From Spelaeicoccus albus (GTDB lineage Bacteria; Actinomycetota; Actinomycetes; Actinomycetales; Brevibacteriaceae), in assembly GCF_013409065.1 (NCBI RefSeq), contig NZ_JACBZP010000001.1:2862518-2926517 (forward strand): 64,000 bases of DNA, read 5' to 3'. Each line of letters begins with the position of its first letter. Position 1 is the first letter of the stretch. The translations under genes and the position numbers were made by a program. Below are positions 1 to 10,000 of the stretch, in pieces. The notes below the pieces were generated by a model. The model saw nothing but the letters and a program-made list of their open reading frames with translations, searched no databases and was not told the DNA's origin.

Positions 1-2591
1 AACACGTACGTGGACAGGCTCATCCGCAAATCGTTCCCGGTGCGGCCGCGAGCGAGCTCGGACAGCCGGTACGTCAAGTTGTAATGGTCCAGCACGGAGT
101 CTGCCGACACTGTCGCGTCGTCGAATTCGGCTTTGATCGACGTGACGGCGTTCAACGCCTTGTCGACAACTGCGCGACGTTCGATGGCCGCCCGGTGTGA
201 TGCATCGGCCACAGCCAAGCGTTTTTCGGCCGCCTCGCGTTCGACGTCGGTGGGTGCCGTCGTCCCGTCCAAACGTTCCCGTGCCGCGGCCACCAGGTCC
301 GGTTCGCCTGCGCGCGTGCGAAGTTCGGCTGCTCGCTCGCGCGCATCGTCCTGGCGCGTGCGAGCGTCATCTTCGTCCCGCTCGTTCAGAAGGGCGGCGC
401 GGACGGCGTCCAGTCCGGCGAACTGCGCTGCGTCGGCGGCTTCCTCGGCCTTCCTGCGCGCGCTCTCGGCTCGCTCCCTGTCGGCACGCACCGCGGCCGC
501 GGCGGATTGGAGCGCTTCCAGCGCCTCAACGCGCGTCGTCGCGGTTTGGATGGCTTCATCGACCGGTGTCTCGCCGACGATGGAGTTCCGCTTGTCTTCG
601 AAGCGCTGGTTTTGACGATCCAGGTCGTGTCGCTCCCGGCCGGTCTCGGCAATCGCGTCGTTCCGGGTGCGGATCGCCTCGGCAAGCCGCTCGAGTTCGG
701 TATCGGCGGCAGTGATCTCATCGGTCAGCTGTCGCAGACGAGCCTGCGCGTCCGTGCTTGCTTGCTGTCGCTGCACCGCCTCGTCGCGATGGTGCAGTGC
801 GGCGTCCGTATCGGCGTCGCCGGCGCGGGCCATGGCTTCGCTCAGGCGCTCACGAGTGTTGCTCACCGCATCGGAGGCCCGTCGGCGCGCTTCGTCGGCG
901 GCGGCCGCGACCGCTTCGGCCTCCTTCTCGGCCGAGGAGTCGATCGCATCGGCCGAACGGACGGCCGGCGCCGGATGACTTGTCGACCCGCAGACCGGAC
1001 AGGGACGGTCGTCCTCGAGATCGGCGGACAGCTCGCTGGCCATACTGGAAAGCCGCCGCTCCCGGACGTCCAGATATTCGTCACGGCGACGCTGGGCGTC
1101 GTCCGTGGCGGACCGCAATGCTTGTTCCGCTTCTTGAAGGTCCGCGCGCAACGTGTCGGCCGTGCGCGCGGCCGCGAGGGCGGATTCTGCTCGCCGGGCC
1201 TCAGCGTCAAGCGCTGCGGCTCCCGCCGCGAGATCGCGTAACCCGTCGCGGGACGCCGTCAGTTCGGAGCGCCGCGTCGACAGCTCGTCGTGCGAGGCGC
1301 TGTCGTCGTCCCGGAGCTTCGTCTGATCGGCCATTCGCTTGGCGGAGGCGTCGGCCAGGGAGCGCCGTTCGGTGTAGTTCTTTTCCTCGGCGCGCAGATC
1401 GGCAAGACGGACCAGTTCGGCGCGAACGGCGTCGATATCGGACGAAAGCGTCTCATCGGCCGTGCGTCCGGCGGCGTCTTCGGCGGCCTTGAGAGCGCGA
1501 CGGCTCTCATCGAGACCGGCCTTGGCAGTATCGAATAAATCCAGGCGGGAGCGCGCTCCGACGGCGCGCCGATGCTTTGCCAGGGCATCCCGATCGGCGT
1601 CGCGCTCGGCCCGCGCGTCGTCGAATTGCTGCTGATCGCGTTCGAGTTCGTCGAGGCGGGCGTGCCGGGCGACGCGCGCTTCCAAATCGTCCCGCGCGCG
1701 CCGGGCCGCGGCGAGGCCGGACGCCGTCTCGTCGGCGGCCGGCCGTGCGCGAGAAAGGATACCGGCGAGTTGCTCGCGCACCGTGCCGATATAAGTCCGT
1801 GCGGCGCCCAGGTCGCCGCGCTTCGGGAGCTCGGTCGGGTCGCCGGGCCCCGGGTCCGCAGCTTCATCGGCGTGCACGACGCCGTCTGCCGCATTGCCGG
1901 CACCCGGAGCGGTTTCGCCGGCGCCCTCGGCGGCCTGCCTGGTCCGGGCGACGAGTTCGTCGACTGCGTCCCGCAGTCCGGTCACGGCGTCCTCGGCGTC
2001 GGAGTGCCGGTCGGCCAGCTGCGTCTCGATCCGGGAGAACCTGTCGGTGACGAACAATTGTTGCAACAGTTCGGCGCGCTGCCGGGACTCGGCTTTCAAG
2101 AAGTTGGCGAAATCGCCCTGCGGAAGCATGACGACGCGGGTGAACTGCTCAACTTTCATGCCGAGCAGCGCGGTGATTTGAAGCGCGGTCTCCTTGTGAT
2201 CGCGCGTGCCTTCAAGCCATTCCCCGTCGACTTTCTCGCGCAGCATCGACCGGGCCGGTTCGCGTGTCGTACCGGTGCCGCGTTTGACGGGGCGTCGCCA
2301 TTCGGGAGATCTGGTGACTTCGAAGCGTCGGCCCCGGGCAGTGAATTCCAGCGTGACTTCCGGGGCCGCGTTTTCGGCGGCATGGTCGCTGCGCAGCCGT
2401 TTGGCTTCTTGCCGTGCGCCGGGGACGGATGCGTACAACGCGTAGCACACGGCGTCCAGCACGCTCGTTTTACCGGCGCCGGTCGGGCCGTGCAACAAGA
2501 ACAGACCGTTCTCGGTGAGTTCGTCGAAGTCGATCTCGACGGTGTCGGCGAACGGACCGAACGCAGTGATCTGCAGGCGGTGAAGTCTCAT
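1..2591 (-). CDS. sbcC: Nuclease SbcCD ATPase subunit SbcC (C-terminus outside window)
   Basis: SMC-like ATPase of the SbcCD (Mre11-Rad50 type) complex, which processes hairpins and double-strand ends. The ATG at 2591 opens MRLHRLQITAFGPF and is followed by a Walker A GPTGAGKT at residues about 35-42. The frame stays open to the window edge, so at least 863 residues are present and the C-terminal ATPase half is missing. Long Ala/Glu/Arg-rich coiled-coil sequence surrounds a CPVC zinc hook at residues 531-534 (codons at 990-1001), the Rad50-type dimerisation motif. The start overlaps the sbcD stop by 4 bases (ATGA), so translation is probably coupled. Identification is firm. Confidence 0.95.
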   Translation of the reverse strand, partial: MRLHRLQITAFGPFADTVEIDFDELTENGLFLLHGPTGAGKTSVLDAVCYALYASVPGARQEAKRLRSDHAAENAAPEVTLEFTARGRRFEVTRSPEWRRPVKRGTGTTREPARSMLREKVDGEWLEGTRDHKETALQITALLGMKVEQFTRVVMLPQGDFANFLKAESRQRAELLQQLFVTDRFSRIETQLADRHSDAEDAVTGLRDAVDELVARTRQAAEGAGETAPGAGNAADGVVHADEAADPGPGDPTELPKRGDLGAARTYIGTVREQLAGILSRARPAADETASGLAAARRARDDLEARVARHARLDELERDQQQFDDARAERDADRDALAKHRRAVGARSRLDLFDTAKAGLDESRRALKAAEDAAGRTADETLSSDIDAVRAELVRLADLRAEEKNYTERRSLADASAKRMADQTKLRDDDSASHDELSTRRSELTASRDGLRDLAAGAAALDAEARRAESALAAARTADTLRADLQEAEQALRSATDDAQRRRDEYLDVRERRLSSMASELSADLEDDRPCPVCGSTSHPAPAVRSADAIDSSAEKEAEAVAAAADEARRRASDAVSNTRERLSEAMARAGDADTDAALHHRDEAVQRQQASTDAQARLRQLTDEITAADTELERLAEAIRTRNDAIAETGRERHDLDRQNQRFEDKRNSIVGETPVDEAIQTATTRVEALEALQSAAAAVRADRERAESARRKAEEAADAAQFAGLDAVRAALLNERDEDDARTRQDDARERAAELRTRAGEPDLVAAARERLDGTTAPTDVEREAAEKRLAVADASHRAAIERRAVVDKALNAVTSIKAEFDDATVSADSVLDHYNLTYRLSELARGRTGNDLRMSLSTYV

Positions 2592-3739
2592 AGGTCGGCG
2601 TCCGCCGTCCGCGCTTCTTCGACGGCCGTGCGCAATTCGTCGAGCTCTTGCTCGGTCGCCTCCTCGCCGGACACGTGCGCGATGAATCCTGCGCACACGT
2701 CCACATCAGTCGTCGCAGCGGCCAGCCGTTTGGCATAGCTGACCGTGCGACCCGAGTCGACACGCTCGGCAAACGCCAACTGGACGATATGAGGGAAACG
2801 CTCGCGCAGTCGTTCCAGGGCGCCGTGCGTGCGTGTCGTGTCCGTGAGAGTGACCGACACGAACGCGTCCTCGGCCCACGCGTAGCTGTCGCTTTCGAGC
2901 AGGTCGGCCAATTCGCCGGTCAGCACGGCCAGCCGACGGTACTCGGGTGCGTCAACGGCCGCGACGGCCGCGACGCCGCCGGCGTCCAAATCAATGAGCC
3001 AACCGCCCTTGCCCTGGGCTGCCTCGGAAAACGAATACGGCAGCGGCGACCCGGAATACCGGACAGTCTCGCTAATCCTCTGTCGGCCGTGCAAATGGCC
3101 GAGCGCGGCGTAGTCGAAGCCGTCGAACAACGCGGACGAAACCGAGCATACGCCGCCGACGCCGATATCGCGTTCGGAATCGCTCGGCTCGCCGCCCGTG
3201 ACGAACGCGTGCGCGATCACGATCGACCGGCCGACGTCCGGTCTGTCGCTGAGGTCCGCCCGAATTCGGTCGAGCGCGGCCGTGAGCACTGCATGGTGGG
3301 ACCGCTCATCGGCGTCAAGAAGCTCCCACGTCAGAGCGGGCTCGAGGTAGGGGATTCCGTAAAAGGCGACGGGACCGTCCTCGTCCGAAACGATGAGGGG
3401 CCGCTCGATATCGGCCAGCCGCGTGCGCAGGGAAACGCCGGAATTCTCGATGAGACGGCCGGCGAATCCAAGTCGCCTCGCCGAGTCGTGGTTGCCGCTG
3501 GTGACTATCGCGGTAGCACCGGCCCCGGTGATCCGCCCGAGCGCGTCGTCGAGCAGGTCGACCATATCGGGCGGCGGGAGTGCCCTGTCGTACACATCGC
3601 CCGCGACGATGACGACGTCAACGTGCTCCCGTGTGATCGTGTCGACGAGGAAGTCGATGAATGCGCGCTGCGCATCGGCGAGGCCGACGCCGTGAAACGA
3701 CCGGCCCAGGTGCCAATCGGACGTGTGCAGAATGCGCAT
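2588..3739 (-). CDS. sbcD: Nuclease SbcCD exonuclease subunit SbcD
   Basis: Mre11-family calcineurin-like metallophosphoesterase and nuclease partner of SbcC; 383 residues, a normal length. Metal-binding motifs are visible in order: DWH at residues 8-10, GDVYD around 47-51, GNHD at 82-85, then a His in IAHAFVTGG and the closing GHLHGRQ. It lies 9 bases downstream of the GNAT gene and overlaps sbcC by 4 bases, so the three probably form one minus-strand transcript. The C-terminal region, about residues 260-383, would be the capping and SbcC-interacting part. Confidence 0.96.
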   Translation of the reverse strand: MRILHTSDWHLGRSFHGVGLADAQRAFIDFLVDTITREHVDVVIVAGDVYDRALPPPDMVDLLDDALGRITGAGATAIVTSGNHDSARRLGFAGRLIENSGVSLRTRLADIERPLIVSDEDGPVAFYGIPYLEPALTWELLDADERSHHAVLTAALDRIRADLSDRPDVGRSIVIAHAFVTGGEPSDSERDIGVGGVCSVSSALFDGFDYAALGHLHGRQRISETVRYSGSPLPYSFSEAAQGKGGWLIDLDAGGVAAVAAVDAPEYRRLAVLTGELADLLESDSYAWAEDAFVSVTLTDTTRTHGALERLRERFPHIVQLAFAERVDSGRTVSYAKRLAAATTDVDVCAGFIAHVSGEEATEQELDELRTAVEEARTADADL

Positions 3740-3748
3740 AATCCGACC

Positions 3749-4405
3749 CTAGCGGCCCGTACCGACACCGTTCACGGGAAGGCCGAGCAGCAGGGTCTCC
3801 GGATCCTCCCGGAGCGTGCGGAACCCCAGGTGGCGGTAAAACCCGACGGCATGCGGATTCGCAGCCGAGACACCGAGATGGACTCCGGCAACGCCGCGTG
3901 AGGCGAGTTCGCCCGTGAACGCGTCAATGAGCCGGCGTCCGGCCCCCGAGCCTTGAGCCCGGGGAAGCAAATCGATGTGCAGATGCGCCGGGTAGTCGCC
4001 CGTTTGCTGCGGATCCGCGGTGGGCGGTGCGTGGAGGAGCCGGATCAGCCGGGCGTCGTGTGCTTCGGCGGTCGATGCCGCCGTGTCGGAACCGGTTCCC
4101 GTTCGCGCGTCGCGTGCCGGGCTCGGATACCGATTGCGCAGGTCCGGCCACCAGGCGCGTTCGGCCCATCGTTCGAAACTCGGCGAGTCGGCGGCCCCGA
4201 GAATGTAGCCGGCGACACCGTCGTCGTCCGCCGCAACGAAGCCGAATGCCGTGTCGCCGGTGAGATAGGGGCCGGCAAAGACGTGCCCGACGAGGTCGGG
4301 ATCGGCGTAGTACTCGCTGGCATCGGCGCCGTTCAACGCCGTCCGGAGGCAGATCCGGTACAGCGCCGGCATGTCGTGGATGGTTGCCGGGCGAATTTTC
4401 AACAC
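3749..4405 (-). CDS. GNAT family N-acetyltransferase
   Basis: Predicted acyl-CoA-dependent N-acetyltransferase of 218 residues; substrate unknown. The N-terminus (KIRPATIHDMPALYRICL) is the usual first strand and helix of the fold. The acetyl-CoA loop is seen as RAQGSGAGRRLIDAF, followed by GVAGVHLGVSAANPHAVGFY and HLGFR. A longer in-frame extension exists upstream, but the GTG at 4405 is preferred: a -10-like TAGACT lies 7 bases before it, and the extension would run into the divergent SDR gene. It is first in a likely operon with sbcD and sbcC. Nothing in the sequence ties it to DNA repair. Confidence 0.85.
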   Translation of the reverse strand: MLKIRPATIHDMPALYRICLRTALNGADASEYYADPDLVGHVFAGPYLTGDTAFGFVAADDDGVAGYILGAADSPSFERWAERAWWPDLRNRYPSPARDARTGTGSDTAASTAEAHDARLIRLLHAPPTADPQQTGDYPAHLHIDLLPRAQGSGAGRRLIDAFTGELASRGVAGVHLGVSAANPHAVGFYRHLGFRTLREDPETLLLGLPVNGVGTGR

Positions 4406-4412
4406 GGTTACG

Positions 4413-4418
4413 AGTCTA
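4413..4418 (-). promoter_or_regulatory. -10 element of a leaderless GNAT mRNA
   Basis: On the minus strand TAGACT is followed by 7 bases and then GTG at 4405. No Shine-Dalgarno sequence precedes that start, so transcription probably begins at or within a base of the start codon. Confidence 0.45.
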
Positions 4419-4460
4419 AGGGTGTGGAAAAAGCGGTGGCGGCGCGGCGGGGGCGGCCGA

Positions 4461-4466
4461 TAGCGT
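4461..4466 (+). promoter_or_regulatory. -10 element of a leaderless SDR mRNA
   Basis: TAGCGT, six bases, then ATG at 4473. It faces the GNAT promoter in a 67-base divergent intergenic region. Confidence 0.5.
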
Positions 4467-4472
4467 GGCCGG

Positions 4473-5255
4473 ATGACTTCTTTACGGCCGGTGGCGCTCA
4501 TCACCGGTGTCGGCCGCACCGTCGGAATCGGCGCGGGAATCGCCGAGCGGCTGGCGAGCGCCGGGTGGGACATTGCCACGACTCACCTCGAAGCGTACGA
4601 CGACAGGATGCCGTGGGGCCGAAAGCCCGGGGACGTCGAGGCCGTTCACGCACGATTGCGAGACGCCGGTGCGGCAAGCGTGGCAATCGAGGCCGACCTT
4701 TCCGATATCGCAGCGCCGGCACGCGTCATTGACGAGGCGACGTCCAGGCTGGGCCGGGTGTCGGCATTGATTTTGAGTCACTGCGAGAGCGTTGATTCTT
4801 CGCTGATGGATACCTCGGTGGAGTCGTTCGACAGACATTTCGCCGTGAACGTCCGTGCATCGATGCTGCTCATCCAGGAGTTCAGCAGGCGTTTGGGGCG
4901 ACCGGCCGCCAATGCGGATCCGGCCGGCCGGATCGTGGCGTTGACCAGTGACCACGTGGTGAACAATCTGCCGTACGGGGCCAGCAAGGGCGCCTTGGAC
5001 CGGTTGGTCATCGGGGCCTCCCGCGAGCTTGGCGATCAAGGCGTCACGGCCAATGTCATCAACCCCGGGCCGGTGGATACGGGATGGATGACGACTGAAA
5101 TGGCCGACGCCGTCCGCGCGGAGACGCCGGCGGGGCGGCTGGGCACGCCGTCCGACGTTGCGAACCTTGTCGCGTTCCTGTGCTCGGCCGCCGGCGGATG
5201 GGTGAACGGCCAATTGCTCCATTCCGACGGGGGTTGGAGCGTCAAAGGGGGTTAA
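4473..5255 (+). CDS. Short-chain dehydrogenase/reductase
   Basis: NAD(P)-dependent oxidoreductase of the SDR family, 260 residues. The nucleotide-binding loop is atypical (ALITGVGRTVGIGAGIAERL). The active-site serine is in VALTSDHV and the catalytic Tyr/Lys are in YGASKGALDRL. The PGPVDTGWM loop and the C-terminal LHSDGGW are typical of the 3-oxoacyl-ACP-reductase-like branch. The ITGVGRxxGIG pattern is seen in SDRs annotated as aminoglycoside-modifying or 3-ketoacyl reductases, so the substrate cannot be assigned. It is monocistronic, divergent from GNAT and convergent with zwf across a hairpin repeat. Confidence 0.88.
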   Translation: MTSLRPVALITGVGRTVGIGAGIAERLASAGWDIATTHLEAYDDRMPWGRKPGDVEAVHARLRDAGAASVAIEADLSDIAAPARVIDEATSRLGRVSALILSHCESVDSSLMDTSVESFDRHFAVNVRASMLLIQEFSRRLGRPAANADPAGRIVALTSDHVVNNLPYGASKGALDRLVIGASRELGDQGVTANVINPGPVDTGWMTTEMADAVRAETPAGRLGTPSDVANLVAFLCSAAGGWVNGQLLHSDGGWSVKGG

Positions 5256-5293
5256 CCGGGCAGTCCTTCACGATCCGGCCGGCCTTCCCGCCG

Positions 5294-5414
5294 CCGAGTG
5301 GCCGCGAACGGCTGTTGCGCTTTGCCGAGTGGTGGCGAACGGCTGCGAAATCGCTGATTTCGCAGCCGTTCGCCACCACTCGGCGGGAGAGGGTGACCGT
5401 TCACCGCCACTCGG
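5294..5414. repeat. Nested palindromic element, copy 1
   Basis: The core is a perfect 29-base inverted repeat: left arm 5324-5352, beginning GCCGAGTGGTGGCGAA, and right arm 5356-5384, with a 3-base loop (GCT). A second, degenerate pair flanks it at 5294-5311 (CCGAGTGGCCGCGAACGG) and 5397-5414 (CCGTTCACCGCCACTCGG), complementary at 16 of 18 positions and related in sequence to the core. It lies between the convergent SDR and zwf genes and has a relative at 63400-63460. It could be a REP-like repeat, a bidirectional terminator, or both; there is no T-tract. Confidence 0.9.
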
Positions 5415-5430
5415 AGAGGGCTGGGGTCGG

Positions 5431-6867
5431 CTAACCGAGGTCGTTGTCGATGCGGGAGGTCTGCCAATCGGCCGGCCCCGTCGACCCGGCCGGATATTCT
5501 TGAAGGGGTACCGTGTTCCTCGACCATGCCCGGAGGACCGGCTCGACGATCCTCCAGCACACCTCGGCGGTGTCCCCGCGCACCGACAGCAACGGATCGC
5601 CCGTAATCACGCCTTCGAGGACTTCGCCGTACGGCAGGAGGTCGGTGTCGTTGAGCCGCGTTTGCATGGCGACGCGATCCAAGGAGAAAACATCGCCCGG
5701 GCCGTTCACGTCGATTTCCAGCTGCAAGCTGTCCGGGCCGAAGCCGATCCGCAGCCGAGTCGGCTCGTCCTGACCGGTGAACCCGGTCGGCAAGTGCGGT
5801 ACCGGGCGGAAGGTGATGATCGCTTCCTTCTTCGTTTGGCGCACGGACTTGCCCGACCGGAGGATGAACGGGACACCGGCCCATCGCCAGTTGTTGATCG
5901 AGACCTCGATCTCCGCCAGCGTTTCGGTGTCGCGATCCGGATCCACGCCCGGTTCATCGACGTAATCGGGCACCCGACGACGTCCGATCTTACCGGCCGT
6001 GTACCGGGCGCGTCGGGTTGACGTCGCGTAGTCGGGTTCGACGGTCGCGGCTCGCAACACGCTGCTGATCCGGTCGCGAAGGTCGCGTTCGTCCAAGGTC
6101 GCGGGCGCGTCCATTGCCAAGATGGCCATCACTTCGAGGAGGTGGCTTTGAATCATGTCGCGTAGCGCGCCGGCCTTATCGTAATAGCCGGCACGACCTT
6201 CCAACGTCAGATCCTCGTCGTAAAAGATTTCCACCTTGGCGATATGCGAACTGTTCCACACCGGCTCGAACAGTCGATTGGAAAACCGCAGCCCCAGAAT
6301 GTTGAGCACTGTGCCTTTTCCGAGGAAATGATCCACCCGATGGATATGATCCTCGTCGACCAAAGACCCGAGCGTGTCGTTCAATTTGCGTGCTGACTTC
6401 TCATTCGAGCCGAACGGCTTTTCCAAAACGAGCCGGGTACCGGCCGGCAGCTCGTCGGCAGTCAGCACTTCACACGCCTTTTGGCTGATGGCCGGCGGAA
6501 GCGCAAAGTAAATGGCCACCGGCCCGTCGAGCGACTGCAGCAGCTCGGCGAGTTCGCCCTTCTTCGTGACGTCGATGCGGTGGTAGTGCGAGTCGGAGGA
6601 GACCTTGTCCAACGTCTTTTGCGCGCGGACGCCGGGCGAGTCCGTCCCGTCGGCGAACGACTTCGCTACTCGCTTGCGCCATTTGTCGTCCGACCAGTCG
6701 TCGGCACCGGCGCCTTCGAGTTTGAGCCCGTTGGCCCTCCCGGAGGCGAGCAGTCGGCCGAGGCCGGGCAGCAGCAGGCGACCGGTCAGATCGCCGGAGG
6801 CACCGAGGATCAGCAGGGTGGTGACGCCCGCGGACGTCGTGGAAGCGGTTTTCGTTTTGGTAGCCAC
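5431..6867 (-). CDS. zwf: Glucose-6-phosphate dehydrogenase family protein
   Basis: First oxidative pentose-phosphate step, glucose-6-phosphate to 6-phosphogluconolactone with NAD(P)H formation. With the GTG at 6867 it has 478 residues, the usual size. Visible family features are the nucleotide fold LILGASGDLTGRLLLPGL (about 19-36), LVLEKPFG, the substrate loop RVDHFLGKG, and GYYDKAGALRDMIQSH with the catalytic His. Two conserved positions differ: the second lysine of the usual GDLAKRKL motif is leucine, and the residue after LGK is glycine, so this is a divergent paralog and coenzyme use is uncertain. A longer upstream frame is rejected because it would overlap pyc. It is divergent from pyc; gnd lies far away at 59895. 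Confidence 0.85.
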   Translation of the reverse strand: MATKTKTASTTSAGVTTLLILGASGDLTGRLLLPGLGRLLASGRANGLKLEGAGADDWSDDKWRKRVAKSFADGTDSPGVRAQKTLDKVSSDSHYHRIDVTKKGELAELLQSLDGPVAIYFALPPAISQKACEVLTADELPAGTRLVLEKPFGSNEKSARKLNDTLGSLVDEDHIHRVDHFLGKGTVLNILGLRFSNRLFEPVWNSSHIAKVEIFYDEDLTLEGRAGYYDKAGALRDMIQSHLLEVMAILAMDAPATLDERDLRDRISSVLRAATVEPDYATSTRRARYTAGKIGRRRVPDYVDEPGVDPDRDTETLAEIEVSINNWRWAGVPFILRSGKSVRQTKKEAIITFRPVPHLPTGFTGQDEPTRLRIGFGPDSLQLEIDVNGPGDVFSLDRVAMQTRLNDTDLLPYGEVLEGVITGDPLLSVRGDTAEVCWRIVEPVLRAWSRNTVPLQEYPAGSTGPADWQTSRIDNDLG

Positions 6868-7052
6868 GTCTACAAGGGTGCCACTAATCGTCCGGGAGGG
6901 CAGAGCGTCGGCCGAGCCGGAACGGTTCCCAAAACTCGGACGGAGTGTTAAGGATCGCGCGGTGTCGTATACGGTTCTTCTCGTAGCGTTTGTGGCTCGA
7001 ACGCGCAGGCCGGGATAGAAGTCCAAACGATCTGCAGGAGTTGCTCTTACAC

Positions 7053-10000
7053 ATGTTCTCGAAGATTTTGGTCGCGAATAGGGGCGAGATCGCCGTTCGC
7101 GCGTTCCGTGCCGCTTATGAGGTCGGTGCGCGCACCGTGGCCGTGTTCCCGTATGAGGATCGCAATTCCGAACACCGGATGAAGGCCGACGAGGCTTACC
7201 AGATCGGATCGGAAGGGCATCCCGTTCGCGCCTACCTCAACGTCGACGAGATCCTGCGGGTCGCTGTCGAATGCGGCGCGGACGCCGTGTACCCGGGCTA
7301 CGGGTTCCTGTCCGAAAACCCCGACCTGGCGCGTGCGTGCGAAGCCGCTGGGATCACGTTCATCGGTCCGCCCGCGTCGGTGCTCGAACTGGCCGGCAAC
7401 AAGGTGCAAGCGCTGCGGGCGGCGAAGAACGCCGGAATTCCCGTGCTGGAGTCCACCACGCCGTCCGCCGATCTGGACGAGTTGCTCAGCGCCGCGGAAG
7501 GGATGGAATACCCGTTGTTCGCCAAGGCGGTCGCCGGCGGAGGCGGCCGCGGCATGCGGCGTGTCGCAGCACCGGAGGACCTGCGGGACGCGCTCGAATC
7601 GGCCATGCGCGAGGCCGATAGCGCCTTCGGCGATCCGACCATGTTCATCGAACAAGCGGTGCAGCGGCCGCGGCACATCGAGGTGCAGGTACTCGCCGAT
7701 TCACACAGCAATGCCATCCACTTGTACGAGCGCGACTGCTCGGTGCAGCGTCGGCATCAAAAGGTCGTCGAGATCGCTCCGGCGCCGAACCTGGACGACG
7801 ACGTCCGCGCGGCTTTGCACAGCGACGCCTTGAAATTCGCCGAAGCGCTTGGCTACCAGAACGCGGGCACCGTCGAGTTCCTGCTCGAGACCAAAGGCCC
7901 TCGGGCCGGCAAGCACGTGTTCATCGAGATGAATCCGCGCATCCAGGTCGAGCACACGGTGACCGAGGAAGTCACGAGCATCGACCTCGTGCAGTCGCAA
8001 ATGCGGATCGCGGCAGGGGAGTCCCTCGCGGACCTCGGGTTGACTCAGGACGACGTCCGGGTCGGCGGAGCAGCGCTGCAGTGCCGCATCACGACGGAAG
8101 ATCCGGCCAACGGGTTCCGCCCGGACACCGGCATGATCACCGCCTACCGGTCGGCCGGCGGCGCCGGCGTGCGCCTGGACGGCGGGACCGTGCATGCCGG
8201 TGCCGAGATCAGCGCCCATTTCGATTCGATGCTCGTGAAGCTCACGTGCCGCGGACGCACCTTTGACATTGCGGTCGGACGTGCCAAGCGCGCGCTCGCC
8301 GAGTTCCGCATTCGCGGCGTCAGCACGAACATCAGCTTCCTGCGTGCCGTGCTCGATGATCCGTCGTTCGCGGCCGGTGACTTGTCGACGGCGTTCATCG
8401 AAGAGCGACCCGAACTGCTGAAGGCCCGCGTGAGCGCCGACCGCGGCACGAAACTGCTGACGTGGCTGGCCGATGTGACGGTGAACCAGCCGAACGGCGC
8501 TGCGCCGGTGACACTCAATCCGGCCGACAAGCTCCCGGAGGGCGTCGACTTGTCCAAGCCGGCTCCGGACGGGGCCCGGCAGCGGCTGGCCGAGCTCGGT
8601 CCGCAGAAGTTCGCCGAGGACCTGCGCGCCCGCACGGCGCTGGCCGTCACCGAGACGACTTTTCGCGATGCCCATCAGTCGCTGTTGGCGACCCGCGTAC
8701 GCAGCCGAGATCTGCTGGCAGTGGCGCCGTACGTCTCCCGCCTGACTCCCGAACTGCTGAGCATCGAGTGCTGGGGCGGGGCCACCTACGACGTGGCATT
8801 GCGCTTCCTCGGCGAAGATCCGTGGGAACGGCTTGCCGGACTGCGTGAGAGCGCACCGAATATGGCGTTGCAAATGCTGCTGCGAGGCCGCAACACCGTT
8901 GGCTACACGCCGTACCCGACCGAGGTGACGGACGCGTTCGTCGCGGAAGCCGCATCGACGGGGATCGACATCTTCCGCATCTTCGACGCGCTGAACGACG
9001 TGTCCCAGATGCGTCCGGCCATCGACGCCGTCCGGGCCACCGATTCGGCGGTCGCCGAGGTCGCCCTGTGCTACACGGGCGACTTGGGAAACCCGGGCGA
9101 GAAACTGTACACGCTGGACTACTACCTGCGGCTTGCCGAAGAAATCGTGGACGCCGGCGCACACGTGTTGGCAATCAAGGACATGGCCGGTCTTTTACGC
9201 GCTCCTGCGGCATATACGCTGGTCAGCGCGCTGCGGGAACGCTTCGACCTGCCGGTGCATCTGCACACTCACGACACGGCCGGCGGTCAGCTTGCCACCT
9301 TGGCTGCGGCCGCCCGCGCCGGCGTCGATGCCGTTGACGCCGCGAGCGCCGCCATGTCGGGTACGACAAGCCAGCCGTCGCTGTCGTCGCTCGTGGCCGC
9401 ATTCGAGCACACCGACCGCGATACCGGCCTGTCACTGGACAAGGTCGGCGAGCTCGAACCGTATTGGGAAGCCGTCCGGCGGGTGTACGCCCCGTTCGAA
9501 TCCGGCCTTCCCGGACCGACCGGGCGCGTGTACAACCACGAAATTCCCGGCGGACAGTTGTCGAATCTTCGTCAACAGGCGGTGGCGCTGGGGCTCGGTG
9601 AGAAGTTCGAAGAGATCGAACGCATGTACGAGGCAGCCGATCGGATCCTCGGGCACTTGGTCAAGGTGACTCCGTCGTCCAAGGTCGTCGGCGATCTGGC
9701 CTTGCACCTTGTCGCGGTGGACGCCGATCCGAAGGAGTTCGAGGAGAACCCGGCATCGTTCGACATCCCGGATTCGGTGATCGGATTCTTGTCCGGTGAT
9801 CTCGGCGTGCCCCCGGGCGGGTGGCCCGAGCCGTTCCGCACCAAGGCGTTGGACGGTCGACGGGTCAAGCCCGCCGAAGCTGAGTTGTCCAGCGACGACA
9901 AGACGCTGCTGGCGGAACCCGGACCCGAACGTCGGACGGCGCTGAACCGGCTGCTGTTCCCCGGGCCCGCCAAGGAATTCGAACGGGTGCGCGACACCTT

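Noticed and set aside
6919-6929. GGAACGGTTCC palindrome between zwf and pyc
   Set aside because: Perfect but only 11 bases, single, and not positioned against a convincing promoter; too weak to call an operator.
7701-9164. 487-codon minus-strand open frame inside pyc
   Set aside because: It is antisense to intact pyruvate carboxylase domains, with composition expected from the reverse of that gene.
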